A stretch of 64,000 bases of DNA, taken from Actinernus sp. WN-2022 (taxonomy: Eukaryota > Cnidaria > Anthozoa > Actiniaria > Actinernidae). Positions 53,901-64,000 of this stretch are shown piece after piece (position 1 is the first letter of the stretch; each line of letters starts with the position of its first letter). The notes beneath the pieces are model-generated. The model saw nothing but the letters and a program-made list of their open reading frames with translations. It had not been told where the DNA came from and ran no database searches. A program made the translations under genes and the position numbers. Location: contig JAOWCC010001634.1 in the NCBI GenBank assembly GCA_030867875.1, forward strand, positions 135,924,365-135,988,364, written 5' to 3'.

Positions 53901-56900
53901 TGGTTCTCACTCACTAGAGCTAGGGTTCACAAGTAACAAGAAGAGAAGGTAAACAAGAGGAATTTTTTTTTTGAGCGCTCCTACTCGGGCTTCAACTCGT
54001 AATCGTTTGCGTGTTGTGCTTGGCAGTGCAGGCGTCACGACCACTACACTAAGCGCATCTACCGCCGTTCGGATTTGGACAATTGTTTATCTTTATCCTT
54101 GACTGGTTTTAAGAATGTCATTGTTTAATTTGTAATTAGCGATTATTGATAATTGAAGAGTAAAAGCCAATTACTGATTATTGGTAATTCTAGAACGAGG
54201 ATATGTTGTAGATTCAGTGCATCAATCTTGACTGGTATTTTTTCATAATTTTAAAAATCCTAAATTAATTTATCTATGATATATCCTAAACTGTAATATT
54301 GTATTTGTTATTTCTTCTTTCTTTTTCCTTTTCCTTTTCCCTACTTATATTAAACGGTCATGTACAGTCAGTATGTATATTCTATATATTAAGTCTATAT
54401 ATTAAGTCTTCTTAGATGAGTGCTCCTGCTACTATTAGGACAATGTAGTGAACATATATGTTTAAATAAATTTTAAATAATATCAGGAACATCTGGGACA
54501 GTTGGGAAATATTGAAATCACTTTAATATCGTGAAGATGTGGGATTTCCCTGACATACATTGTATGAAAACCAAACTTAAACTAAATTTAGTAAGTATAT
54601 ACTACTGTAATTTCCGGCCTGGGGTTATTTACATGTAGTTGACAGCTCAAAGCATTGTAATCGTCTATTGTGTCCAGATGACTTGAATGTTGAAGGTTTA
54701 TGATCTATTAACAGTTAATAGCGTAAAGGCCAGGACGGTGTCAATCAAATTCAACCTTCAAGTCAATATTAAAACTTATATACAATAATAACACCCTGAA
54801 ATAGAAGAGAACTACCATGTGAATGTAAATGTGCTTTTCAAAAAGCTAAATTTCAATTAGGTCTGAGGATTAGCCCGGTCCTGACTTTGATCAGCCTCTG
54901 TGGTTGTTTCAGCTTCAAATTCAGAAAATTCAAACATTCAAATTTCAATAGAGGATGGCAAAGATTAAAATCGATTACAAAAGCTTTATTGTAGGAACTT
55001 GATTTTGGTTATAGTGATCCGATTTCAAGTTGCTCTAAATTAGTTAGCTTAAAAGCAGTATTTTTCATCCACTCAAATCTTTACCATCCTTTATCAGAAA
55101 GAATTCTCAAATTTTCTTCAGTAAATCTGAGTATATGACTAGTTATTTTTGTCTTTCGTCATGAGAAAGTTTGTCATTTTGAGGTTGACGATGCTCTCTT
55201 AATGTACAATGTACAAATATGTAGATACATGTACAAGTATGTCATACATGTAACAAGTATTGTATTCAATGAATTAACTATTACTGACAGACAGTACCCA
55301 TCAATGTTTTCTCTTGGGGCCTGCAGTCAACTGAATCAAGTGCTGATGTTACATGTAGGTAAACTTGTATGTGGAATGTTAGGTTTAAATGTCTTTAAAT
55401 ATTGTCATGCTAATAATCCCATGAATATCCATGTTCCAGGGTCTGGTTTTGTCGTCATTCTTCTGGGGATATTTTGTCACTCAGTTACCCGGTGGTATCC
55501 TTAGCGACCGTTATGGTGGTGACCAGGTGATAACATGGGCCATATTTGGTTGTGCTGTCACTACATTGGGTATCCCCATGGTTACACAAACAACTCCCTC
55601 TCTGTACTTTGCTCCACCATTACTACTGGTAGTCATGCTAAGGGTGTGCTTGGGATTCTCTCAAGGTGAGTTGCCAAAAATAGGGAGCTACATGTATACC
55701 GATAATATAATAAAAAAACTGCCCAAGCCATTGGGTTCGATTCCTGGCTGACTTGCATCGAAATATCCTTAATATAATTCCATTTGTCTACTTCATGCCA
55801 CTATTCTTTGAAAACAACAACAAAAATGATCATAAATAACCTTAATAGCCGAGTCAAACATGAGTTAATGATGTTCATCGTCATTCTGTTTTGGATTCTT
55901 TTGGGTTTTCAAGCCTTCCGTGAAATTTTCATTTGTCGTTGCTTGATATAATTATGCCCATTCCGGTTGAACTCTTTCATTACCATATAAAAAACAAATT
56001 ATAATTACATTAGCCTTTTCTAATCAAAAAATTGCTTCACATTAATGCACTTTACAAACGAACATTGTTTAAGAACTGAAGTTCTCACAACCTTCACTTC
56101 TTAGCTTGATCGCAAAACAGTTATTACCGAACGGTAATTTAGGATGTTTAGGGCTAGTCACTAAGTTAGGGTTTTTAGGGCTTAAGTCACTAACACAGAC
56201 TATAATCCTCCTTCAATAATCATGAGAATTAATCTAAACCGTAATCCTACATTTAAAAACACCCTAATCATCAACAATGGGTGCTCACTAATTTAGGGTG
56301 TTTAGGGCGCTATAGTCACTAATTTAGGGTTTTTAGAGCTAAGTCACTAACACAGACTATAATCCTCCTTCAATAATCATGTGAACTAATTCAAATCCTA
56401 ATCCTACATTTAAAAACACCCTAAACGTCAACAATGGGTGCTCACTAATTTAGGGTGTTTAGGGCGCTATAGTCACTAATTTAGGGTTTTTAGAGCTAAG
56501 TCACTAACACAGACTATAATCCTCCTTCAATAATCATGTGAACTAATTCAAATCCTAATCCTACATTTAAAAACACCCTAAACGTCAACAATGGGTGCTC
56601 ACTAATTTAGGGTGTTTAGAGCTACATGTAGTCACTTATTATTTTAAGGTTTTTAGAGCAACAACAGGTGCTCACTAATTTTGGGTTTTTAGGGCTAATT
56701 AAGTCACTAAATAACAGAGACGTGTAATGCATAATTATTCCATAGTCACAAACTAATCCAAACCCTACATTTAAAAGACTGTCCCTAAGAATTACCTATA
56801 CATGTAGGTTGTTTGAAAAACAACCTGAAATGGAAAACAACCTACAACATATACTGTACACCTAGATGTAAATCCAGAGCTTTCATTTCGGCATGAGGTC

Positions 56901-59900
56901 GCGAGAATTTGAACATTAATTTTGAAAATATCCCCCAAATTTAATTACTCGTGTGTATTTTTCTGGTCACCATTTTGGATTTTCCTCTCCACTTTTGAGA
57001 CTGGACAGTAGTGATTAGTGTCAAATTAATGACCCGATCTGGGCCATTAATTTTAGTTAATGGAGCCGTAAGCCCTCGGCCTCTGCTTACGTTGGTATGT
57101 TTAGTATACACAGCTGTATATTTCATTCAAACCGGACTTAAGTGTCAAGCAATCTGCTGCTGTTGAGGCCATGCAAAACTGCATCGCAGACATCAGGAAG
57201 TGGATGCTAGCGGATAGGCTAAAACTAAATGATGACAAAACAGAGTTTGTTATCATCGGGACAAGACAGCAGCTGGCAAAAGTGAACGTTGACTCACTGC
57301 GCGTCGGAGATGTAACCACAGCACCCTCTAGTGAGGCAAAAAACCTTGGCTGCTGGTTCGATGCGCAGCTGAAAATGGACACCCACATTAACAAGACTTG
57401 TAAATCAGCTTTCTTTCACTTATTTAACATTAGGAGAATTAGAAAATTTCTTAGTTTTGACACTGTGCGAATCTTAATTAACGCCTTTGTTACTAGTCGA
57501 CTAGACTATTGTAATAGCCTTCTCTATGGCCTGCCAGCCAATCAGCTGCACAAACTTCAGCGTGTGCAGAATGCTGCGGCTAGACTCATTTGTAATATCA
57601 GTCGGTTCGATCACATTACTCCCATTTTATATAAACTACACTGGCTACCCGTTAAACATAGAATTGATTTTAAGATCTTACTTATTACCTACAAAGCTAT
57701 AAATGGACTCGCTCCGGCATATATAACTGAACTTATCAAATGTAAGACTACTTCAAGATATAACTTTAGATCGTCTAAAGAACCTCTGATAGAGCGACCA
57801 AGAATGAGAACATTGATCACATTGGGTGACCGCTCTTTTGCGGTAGCGGCACCCACACTGTGGAATGTCTTGCCCGCTAAAATTCGTAATGCTTCTAGTG
57901 TTACGACTTTTAAGAAGTTGCTAAAAACCTATCTTTTTGGCAAAGCATTTCAACAATAGTATCGTATTACCATTGTTATACAACACGTCTATATTTATAT
58001 ACTGTATAATTATATTCAATTATGATAGATTTAGATATACTATATACATTACTTAGTATATACGTCAGCCTATAGGCATTTGTAATGCGCATGTGAGCAT
58101 CTGCCAATGGAACACGCGCAATATAAATACTAAATTTATTATTATTATTATTATTATTTAGTCTGGCGTCGGGTGTTTACCCGCTCCAAAGTCCACTTTG
58201 TCTGTTGCTTGGCTAGCAATTTCTAAGGGTACATGTGATTGGGTGTTTTCGTATTCAGTAACTCAATAGAGCATTCATGTCTCCATTCCAGGCTTGTGGC
58301 GTCTACTATCAATATAATACAGACTGTAGCATTGGTTAGCAAAGTCACATGACACGAACTTGTCTGGGTAAATAAAGCTAAAGGGTCAAAGTATTTCTCA
58401 TACTTTGGGGAGTTGGCCAAAAGCAGTACATGATGTTAAAGGAACAGTGCCATCCTTAGTGCGCATGTGCGAATGTTTGAATTTTGGTTGGGTTGTCCAG
58501 AAATCAAAAGATGGGGGGAGATTTGATACGTGAAAGAAATCCTCTTCCATCGGCTTTGCCTAAGTTTCATTTGACCTTATACCTATTTAGAATAGTAATT
58601 TAGTTTTATATCCTAGGATTTAAGATGGTATTTCGTTCGTCTCCGTAATTTTTGCGAGTATTTTTGACTCTGAATTCAGTGCCCTTGGACGGTTCGTCGA
58701 GCGGAGGTTTTAATGGCTACAGAAGAAATCTTCCGTCTCCTGGTAGTTTTGTCCAAAGCATTTGAGAGGGAGACAATGAACAGCCTAGGAAACTTGGAGA
58801 CAGTGAGAATGCAGGGGAGACATTTACTCTGCTTGTAAGTCGCTGAATATGATTCTGACTGATGTGTTGTGAATCAGCGCGTGCTCGCCAAGTTCCACCA
58901 CAAACATGCCGGGCTTGATCGCGCCAATGCTTTCACACAATTTAATAAGGGAATGGAATTATATTTGCAATAAAATTGTTCCCAGTGTCTCGTTCTTGTG
59001 TCATTGCATATATTCTGCTATGTTGGGCTGGTTATGATCGGTTTTTACAGGGAGGTTTTAACTTTTCAGGTGTTTCGTTTCAGTTGCAAAAAGCCATTCA
59101 GTCAGTACAGATCGAACCGGATAATTCGCAGATTATATACATGTAGCTCCAATAATACATAAGTTTCAAAACCAATGCCAATATCAATATTGTCATAATC
59201 TACCTTAGTCTTGCGTTTAAGGCTGACAAGTTCCATACAAAAACACACAGCGAATCTTTATAGCACTAGCTCGTTGGTCGCCTTTTGTTGTTCGTCTGAT
59301 ATTCTCGCCTTCCACATGCTTTTCTTCGTCCTCCTAGTCTTCTGAACTTCTCTCACAATATCGTCTTCATCATATTTTTGTTCTAGTACGAAATTGCTCT
59401 GCCATATCGATGAAAATCCACTCTAATTCCGAGCGTGTGAAAATTCTACAAAGAAAACAAGTATGGTGTCCAATTTCCGCCAAAATCCCAACTTTGTATT
59501 CTACATTGGACTTTCTATATTCTTGTCAATATTTTGAATTTGACTTCCAATTTTACTTGTTTTAAATGGTAGTTTTCAAATTTGACCTCCAACATTTCGT
59601 GTTCTTCATGCTACTTTTGTTATTCGGATACCTTTCCAATTTGACATGCAAGTTTTCGTATTTGACATACAAGTTTTTTCATTTGACATCCAACCGCAAT
59701 CCAATAGACGATCGACATCGCGGGCTCATGTGCCATCGTCCCCCCTCCCCTACGTGTGATACCAAAATAAGCCCCAGCAGGGAAGGCTAAGCAGTGGAAG
59801 TCCACCCTCACACGGGCAGTTTCAACCGAGCAAAATATAATGGCGGATCTATGCAGTCGTCCCTAACTGAATTTTAACTCTATAGGAATCTCTATGGTAA

Positions 59901-61443
59901 GTATAAGCACTTATTTTGTTCAACTAGACGTGTAGTAGTGTGCGTTAGTCTAGTTTTACTATTGACTTATTTTTGTTTCTTAAAACCCGGCTCTGCTCCT
60001 GCTTCGTGTACATGCATATTTAGGTTCGTTCTAGATTTGTAAAGTTTTGCTTTCTATTGCATCACGGATGGCTGGTACTCGAAGTAGGTGCTAAATACTC
60101 TACATCCTAAATAAGTTAATACTAAGACAGTTATAATTATTTAAGTTAATACTAATTTAAGTTTATATTCAGTGAAAATTAGATATTTTAAACAAATCAT
60201 TCAAACTTTAATCTTTAATTATCCTTAAATCATAAAATAATAAAGCTTAACACTGAATATAAACTTAAATTAGTATTAACTTAAATAATTATAACTGTCT
60301 TAGTATTAACTTATTTAGGATGTAGAGTGTTTAGCACCTACTTCGAGTACCAGCCATCCGTGATGCAATAGAAAGCAAAACTTTACAAATCTAGAACGAA
60401 CCTAAATATGCATGTACACGAAGCAGGAGCAGAGCCGGGTTTTAAGAAACAAAAATAAGTCAATAGTAAAACTAGACTAACGCACACTACTACACGTCTA
60501 GTTGAACAAAATAAGTGCTTATACTTACCATAGAGATTCCTATAGAGTTAAAATTCAGTTAGGGACGACTGCATAGATCCGCCATTTTATTTTGCTCGGT
60601 TGAAACTGCCCGTGTGAGGGTGGACTTCCACTGCTTAGCCTTCCCTGCTGGGGCTTATTTTGGTATCACACGTAGGGGAGGGGGGACGATGGCACATGAG
60701 CCCGCGATGTCGATCGTCTATTGGATTGCGGTTGGATGTCAAATGAAAAAACTTGTATGTCAAATACGAAAACTTGCATGTCAAATTGGAAAGGTATCCG
60801 AATAACAAAAGTAGCATGAAGAACACGAAATGTTGGAGGTCAAATTTGAAAACTACCATTTAAAACAAGTAAAATTGGAAGTCAAATTCAAAATATTGAC
60901 AAGAATATAGAAAGTCCAATGTAGAATACAAAGTTGGGATTTTGGCGGAAATTGGACACCATAAACAAGTCGCCACAAGTTAGCCGCAAGACTCACAGGA
61001 ATTAATGTAAACAAAATGGTGGTGCCCAGGTCTTCGTGGGGCCAACTTTGAGGGTCTCGTTCTCAACTCTGAAAAAGTTTTATCAAATTTTAATACATTT
61101 TCTGAATAAGGTACATCTGAAAGATGCTTGTGAGCCCTAATGTATTTTTCACTCGTGTATCCCTTTAATTAAAAGTGAAAAGCGAGCACTGAAATCTATA
61201 CATATCTTCCATCTTTTTGTGTCACATTCTATAAATTGCAATCCATAGACACAATTTTTCTGAGAAAAGTTGTTGCTTATAATAACAATAATTATTATTT
61301 ATTATAATAATTAATGTATAACTTTGTGGCTTTTTATTTTTAGGTCTTTACTTCCCATCAGTGGGTAGCCTACTTGGAAAACAGCTTCCTCTAAATGAAC
61401 GCAGCTTTGGTAATTCAATAACATGTGCTGGGGGACCTATAGG
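47699..61443 (+). CDS. SLC17A9-like: Vesicular nucleotide transporter-like protein, SLC17A9 family, copy 2 (first 3 exons; partial)
   Basis: Exons 47699-47917, 55440-55665 and 61344-61443 encode the first 181 residues in frame; the remaining exons must lie right of the window. The first ATG giving a 73-codon exon is 47699; sequence upstream is open in frame to 47639 but offers only GTG. Same family features as copy 1: TM1 after a KQYWSRTERTKW loop, MFS motif GGILSDRYGG (91-100, here with the usual arginine), TM4 RVCLGFSQG with arginine 141, and LYFPSVGSLLGKQLPLNERS. Exon lengths and phases equal copy 1. It looks functional, with no stop or splice damage in the visible part. Confidence 0.88.
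48081..48477. repeat. MITE with TGCACCTATCAATGTCAACC ends (copy 2 intron 1)
   Basis: TGCACCTAT-AATGTCAACCCCC at the left mirrors GGGGGTTGACATTCATTATA plus GGTGCA at the right. GCAGATGTGGGACATTTGAC is also mirrored. No clear target duplication. Confidence 0.65.
48485..48740. repeat. 75-80-bp tandem repeat, about 3 copies
   Basis: TGCATCTCGAGAGGTTT starts at 48491, 48571 and 48646, followed each time by a TTGTTGTTCTAG-CAGTTTAAA stretch. A fourth, degraded start lies near 48716. Confidence 0.7.
49137..49218. repeat. Short inverted repeat (AACAATTATTCAC)
   Basis: AACAATTATTCAC at 49138 mirrors GTGAATAATTGTT at 49206, about 80 bp in all. Confidence 0.55.
49244..50691 (-). mobile_element. TTAA element with lysine-rich ORF, copy B (copy 2 intron 1)
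   Basis: Flanked by TTAA at 49240-49243 and 50692-50695, with inverted ends GGTTATCGTATAGCTTC and GGTTATCGTATACCTTC (one mismatch). Very similar to 9532-10924 in opposite orientation, including the promoter-like stretch and the ORF. 1448 bp, no transposase. Confidence 0.85.
49671..49943 (-). CDS. 90-residue lysine-rich protein of TTAA element B, unknown function
   Basis: The minus-strand ATG at 49943 (context TTATGGGCAAAACC) opens a 90-residue frame: a basic first half (MGKTKNKPVKRQ..., DKPAKDKKKAKPK, RRPNGRGRRKKS) and a less charged tail (LPEESAREYMLRKMSEIGHV) that could form a helix. Copy A keeps the same tail in a shifted frame. In-frame sequence reaches further upstream, but this ATG is preferred because the other copies share it. 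It resembles small nucleic-acid-binding or nucleolar-targeting proteins only in composition. Not recognised as any transposase part. Confidence 0.5.
   Translation of the reverse strand: MGKTKNKPVKRQNMAIETAKDKPAKDKKKAKPKHNERRPNGRGRRKKSTRTDKLPEESAREYMLRKMSEIGHVVVEILKRNQVAYKCTTK
51425..51890. repeat. ~20-21-bp minisatellite, partly degenerate (copy 2 intron 1)
   Basis: Units like TAGTGATTTCTCATACTAGCA repeat regularly at about 51663-51800. Looser copies (AGTGATTCTACTCTCGCAT) run from 51425. The open frames here are periodic artefacts. Confidence 0.85.
51960..53060. repeat. Degenerate TCCCAGA/TCTGGGA repeat region
   Basis: Words such as CCCAGAC-GTT-GGAAT, CATCTGGGATTT and GTCCCAGATTTCTGCGATC recur at irregular spacing, with another near 54490. 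They look like decayed copies of one repeat; unit limits cannot be fixed by eye. Confidence 0.35.
52532..52676. repeat. 145-bp MITE with telomere-like interior
   Basis: TGGCACTAAATCAC at the left and GTGATTTAGTGCCA at the right. The interior (ATCCTAACCCTACATTT, CACCCTAA, TCAACAATGGGC, TAGTCACTAATTTAGGGTG) is the same sequence that is tandemly repeated at 56155-56640. Confidence 0.65.
53095..53599. repeat. 505-bp palindromic MITE, relative of 1-278
   Basis: AATAGACCAGTTCACGGTTA... at the left mirrors ...AACTAGTCTATT at the right. TGACATTTTGAATGAGGT and AGTTAATCTTTTACCTGGTA words also pair. Matches the element at the window start. Confidence 0.75.
53975..54075 (-). other. Possible tRNA-like or SINE remnant
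   Basis: The minus strand has an A-box-like TTAGTGTAGTGG and, about 50 nt later, a weak B box GAGTTGAAGCCC. No clean cloverleaf can be drawn, so this is tentative. Confidence 0.25.
54076..55439. other. Remainder of copy 2 intron 1
   Basis: No gene found. TACATGTA-type words near 55200-55255 and a pyrimidine tract at 54310-54345. Confidence 0.35.
55440..55665 (+). CDS. SLC17A9-like copy 2, exon 2
   Basis: 226 nt between acceptor gttccag and donor gtgagt. Encodes GLVLSSFFWGYFVTQLPGG through RVCLGFSQ. Same length and phase as the copy 1 exon. Confidence 0.93.
55666..56154. other. Copy 2 intron 2, first part
   Basis: Nothing recognised beyond AT-rich intron sequence. Confidence 0.35.
56155..56700. 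repeat. 157-bp tandem repeat with TTAGGG-like motifs, about 3 copies
   Basis: CACAGACTATAATCCTCC starts at 56194, 56351 and 56508, exactly 157 bp apart. Each unit has CTAATCCTACATTTAAAAAC, CACCCTAA and TTTAGGGTGTTTAGGGC stretches. The units match the interior of the MITE at 52532-52676. Confidence 0.85.
57108..58160 (+). pseudogene. 5'-truncated LINE reverse transcriptase tail
   Basis: The open frame from about 57110 (YISFKPDLSVKQSAAVEAM, then 57171-57959) begins after the catalytic YADD motif and encodes IRKWMLADRLKLNDDKTEFV, NLGCWFDAQLKMDTHI, SRLDYCNSLLYGLP, LHWLPVKHRIDFKILL and PTLWNVLPAKIR. These are the thumb and C-terminal blocks of CR1/L2-type LINEs. No stop or shift occurs up to 57959. 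The 3' end is an ATT microsatellite (about 58132-58158). The copy is transcript-oriented with the host gene. Confidence 0.85.
58161..59461. other. Copy 2 intron 2, after the LINE
   Basis: No gene or clear repeat seen. Confidence 0.35.
59462..60963. mobile_element. 1.5-kb almost perfect palindrome (foldback element)
   Basis: Arms of about 713 bp (59462-60174 and 60251-60963) mirror each other with hardly a mismatch, around a 76-bp centre. Ends TATGGTGTCCAATTTCCGCC and inverse. AACAAG directly precedes the left end and follows the right end, a likely 6-bp target duplication. The same 74- and 63-residue ORFs appear in both arms and have no domain. Confidence 0.88.
61344..61443 (+). CDS. SLC17A9-like copy 2, exon 3
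   Basis: 100 nt between acceptor tttttag and donor gtaagt, phase 1 to 2. Encodes GLYFPSVGSLLGKQLPLNER and on to CAGGPIG. Last exon visible. Confidence 0.92.
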
Positions 61444-61553
61444 GTAAGTTTACAGCACACTGGCAATTTGTAATCCACCACAAGAACAAAAGATGGTAGC
61501 TCTACCTTTGACCACAATCTCTTGTGTATCTAACACAGTCAAAATAACACATA

Positions 61554-62230
61554 CAAATTCTTTGTTCTCTTCAATGACAGTGTATTGGCAACATCACTTG
61601 TACTGGCTTGTTATTAAGATAACACGTAGAAATCCTCTGTTCTCTTCAATGACAGTGTATTGGCAACATCACTTGTACTGGCTTGTTATTAAGATAACAC
61701 GTAGAAATCCTCTGTTCTCTTCAATGACAGTGTATTAGCAACATCACTTGTACTGGCTTGTTATTAAGATAACATGTAGAAATCCTCTGTTCTCTTCAAT
61801 GACAGTGTATTGGTAACAGTACTTGTACTGGCTTGTTATTAAGATAACACGTAGAAATCCTCTGTTCTCTTCAATGACAGTGTATTGGTAACAGCACTTG
61901 TACTGGCTTGTTATTAAGATAGCACGTAGAAATCCTCTGTTCTCTTCAATGACAGTGTATACATTGGTAACAGTACTTGTACTGGCTTGTTATTAAGATA
62001 ACACATAGAAATCCTCTGTTCTCTTCAATGACAGTGTATTGGTAACAGCACTTGTGCTGGCTTGTTATTAAGATAACACATAGAAATCCTCTGTTCTCTA
62101 ATCAATGACAGTATATTGGTAACAGTACTTGTACTGGCTTGTTATTAAATAAAGATAACACATAGAAATCCTCTATTCTTTTAAATGACAGTGTATTGGC
62201 AACAGCACTTATAATTGTTCTGGCTTGTTT
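61554..62230. repeat. 75-bp minisatellite, about 9 copies (copy 2 intron 3)
   Basis: GTTCTCTTCAATGACAGTG starts at 61564, 61639, 61714, 61789, 61864, 61939, 62018 and 62093 (period 75, once 79 through a 4-bp insertion), with a diverged last copy near 62175. Starts about 110 bp after exon 3. Confidence 0.92.
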
Positions 62231-63636
62231 TTAAATTTTAAAAACTCTACCTTCATTTTATGACAGATCTAAAGATTTTGCATGGAAATGATTGTGGATA
62301 AAACAGGGAAGTGGCTAGTTTTTTAATAGGTGGTCATCTTGGAAGCACAAGAGGGTATTCATGAAAGTACATGTAAAATAGCTGTTTCTGATTTCTGAGC
62401 CGGATAAGTAGTTGTAAAATTAACAGCCAGGTATTTTTCCCGGCTACCAGCTTTTATCTACATCCTTTGTAAAAGTACGAACTGCCATCTTTTTTTGTAC
62501 AGTGCTGTCAGTTGCATTTTTTCACTTAATTGAAGGGTCTTATACATTGTAGCTTGCAAGAACAGCATTAGTAACTTTTGATTAAGTTCCACATTCTCTC
62601 TTAGAAAACAAAGAACATAAATGAGAATTTAGAATGTGATCAGTAGAACATAATTATTGTGTTGCAGTTCCAGCTTTACCTATTTGTTACATTTAAGTGA
62701 AAAGTAAGTTTAAAAAGTCTAATACACCATGAATTTCACACCAGAGCTTTTCTGGCATTTGTTAACTAATTAAACAACCTGTTCAACATATAGTTTCGAC
62801 CCTGTGTAACCTACATGTATTCAAAATAGGAGCTATGTTAATTTAATTTGTACAATTCACATTCATGTAAATTCAGTTTTTAAAATTAAACGGTTTAGTT
62901 GTACATTGTATGTGTGAATGGAGACTAATACCCCATTCATACCAGCTAAACCTGTTTAAAATTAAACTGAGTTTACATGTATCTACTAGCTTAGAGCTAT
63001 CTTGGACATGTTTTGTTGAACATTGTTAAACTACCTAAAACAGGTTGTAAACTAGTTAAGAAAGCTAGGCCTGTTTGAAACTAGTTTAGCACTGGTGCAT
63101 GAGCATGTGTCCCCGATTAGTAGACTACTTGTGGTCAGCTATAAGATTGACACGTTAATAAAGTTGTTATTATTATTATTATTATAGTTACAGATTTAAA
63201 CATTGTTTAACCCTTTGCAGCCTAAATTAATTTTGGTGTTTTACTCATATTTTCAAATGAAAACACTAAAAAATCTATAGGAAATTCAACATTTAATGTA
63301 ATTGGTCCACCAAAATTTACCAATAAATATATCTATTAAAATTCTAGATAAATATATGCTAAAATATTGTTTTAACTTGATTGACAGCTGTCAGGTGAGG
63401 TCAAACTTGAACTACATTGTCACGTCACAATACAACATTTAGTTTAGCAGACTCATAACCATCGGTACTCTTCAACCAAAATTATGTGACAATACTTAAA
63501 ATAAAGAATTGAATATACTGATCATTTTTATATATATTTTAGTACTCTTGCATCTTAGAAATTTTAGTAAATCAAGGTTCTTTCACATGATATGGCATGT
63601 CACACAATGATCAAAATCTAGGAATTTTACAAAAAG
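62231..63636. other. Copy 2 intron 3 continuing
   Basis: No transporter exon 4 could be found. Contains TAAACTGGTTTAAA-like words at 62880-63090, an ATT run near 63165-63183 and a partial match to the hairpin MITE core at 62590-62645. Confidence 0.4.
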
Positions 63637-63954
63637 CTAAATTTGACACGGTTCACTGCTCCACTGCCACTGGTCATTTACGTGGGGCTCCTCAATATCA
63701 ACAGCTGCCCGACCGCATCCTTCATCATTTTCCCCAATAAAATCACCAGAATCAGGAAGCAAATCATTTTCTTCAGCATTAAAATCATCCTCAAATCCCT
63801 CAATGTCGGAATTTAGCTCACCATCATCACGGATGTCGAATTTATCATCTAAATAGTCAAGTATTTGGGCTGTAGAATATGTACCAGAACCAGAAGCAAT
63901 TGACAGGAGCCCTTTAAATGTTCCCGGGAAAAGTGCTTGTTGAAAACTCCACAA
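63637..63954 (-). other. Acidic open frame, possible transposase N-terminus
   Basis: A 105-residue minus-strand frame, rich in aspartate and glutamate (DDGELNSDIEGFEDDF, EENDLLPDSGDFIGENDEG), ending QWQWSSEPCQI. Acidic N-termini followed by a tryptophan-bearing stretch are seen in piggyBac-derived proteins, but no catalytic region is visible. It lies inside the presumed intron of copy 2 on the other strand. Weak. Confidence 0.3.
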
Positions 63955-64000
63955 AATTCCCTCAAAGTCTGATGAAAATAATACTAAAATGCTGGGAAAT

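Noticed and set aside
59566..60859. Pairs of identical 74- and 63-residue ORFs
   Set aside because: They are mirror images in the two arms of the palindrome, with no domain or codon signal.

Overview
This is a eukaryotic, AT-rich, intron-containing window with no prokaryotic features. The only host genes I can support are two same-strand copies of a vesicular nucleotide transporter-like gene (SLC17A9 type, MFS superfamily). The gene type, the frequent TACATGTA-like words, CR1/L2/Jockey-type LINEs, a Penelope-like element and very many palindromic MITEs suggest a cnidarian, probably an anthozoan such as a stony coral. That placement is inference.

Copy 1 is complete: ten exons from 803 to 27467 encode 453 residues, and every junction is GT-AG and phase-consistent. 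Copy 2 starts at 47699. Its first three exons (219, 226 and 100 nt) match copy 1 in length and phase, and the rest lies past the right edge. The pair is therefore an old tandem duplication.

Nearly everything else is mobile DNA. Intron 1 of copy 1 holds four back-to-back foldback elements (1402-8064). Three of them, plus one at 26351-27277, share a terminus starting CACAGG and 7-bp target duplications. Other introns hold TTAA-flanked MITEs, elements with 9-bp duplications, a tRNA-derived SINE, a 17-copy 21-bp minisatellite and a poly(G)/poly(C) hairpin element.

The 28-47.6 kb intergenic region contains a degenerate coiled-coil ORF and more hairpins. It also contains an ~11-kb nest of elements that splits an ~81-bp minisatellite. 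At its core a DNA element (37271-46017) holds a Penelope-like retroelement (about 37790-45535). That retroelement is in turn broken by a 380-bp MITE, a truncated LINE and a TTAA element, and the TTAA element carries its own LINE.

Copy 2 introns hold a second TTAA element, several minisatellites, a truncated LINE and a ~1.5-kb almost perfect palindrome (59462-60963).

The most unusual system is a set of three TTAA-flanked elements (9532-10924, 41467-45145, 49244-50691). They have related inverted termini, and each carries a short lysine-rich reading frame that begins 690-750 bp inside one end. In one copy a TATA-like box precedes that frame.
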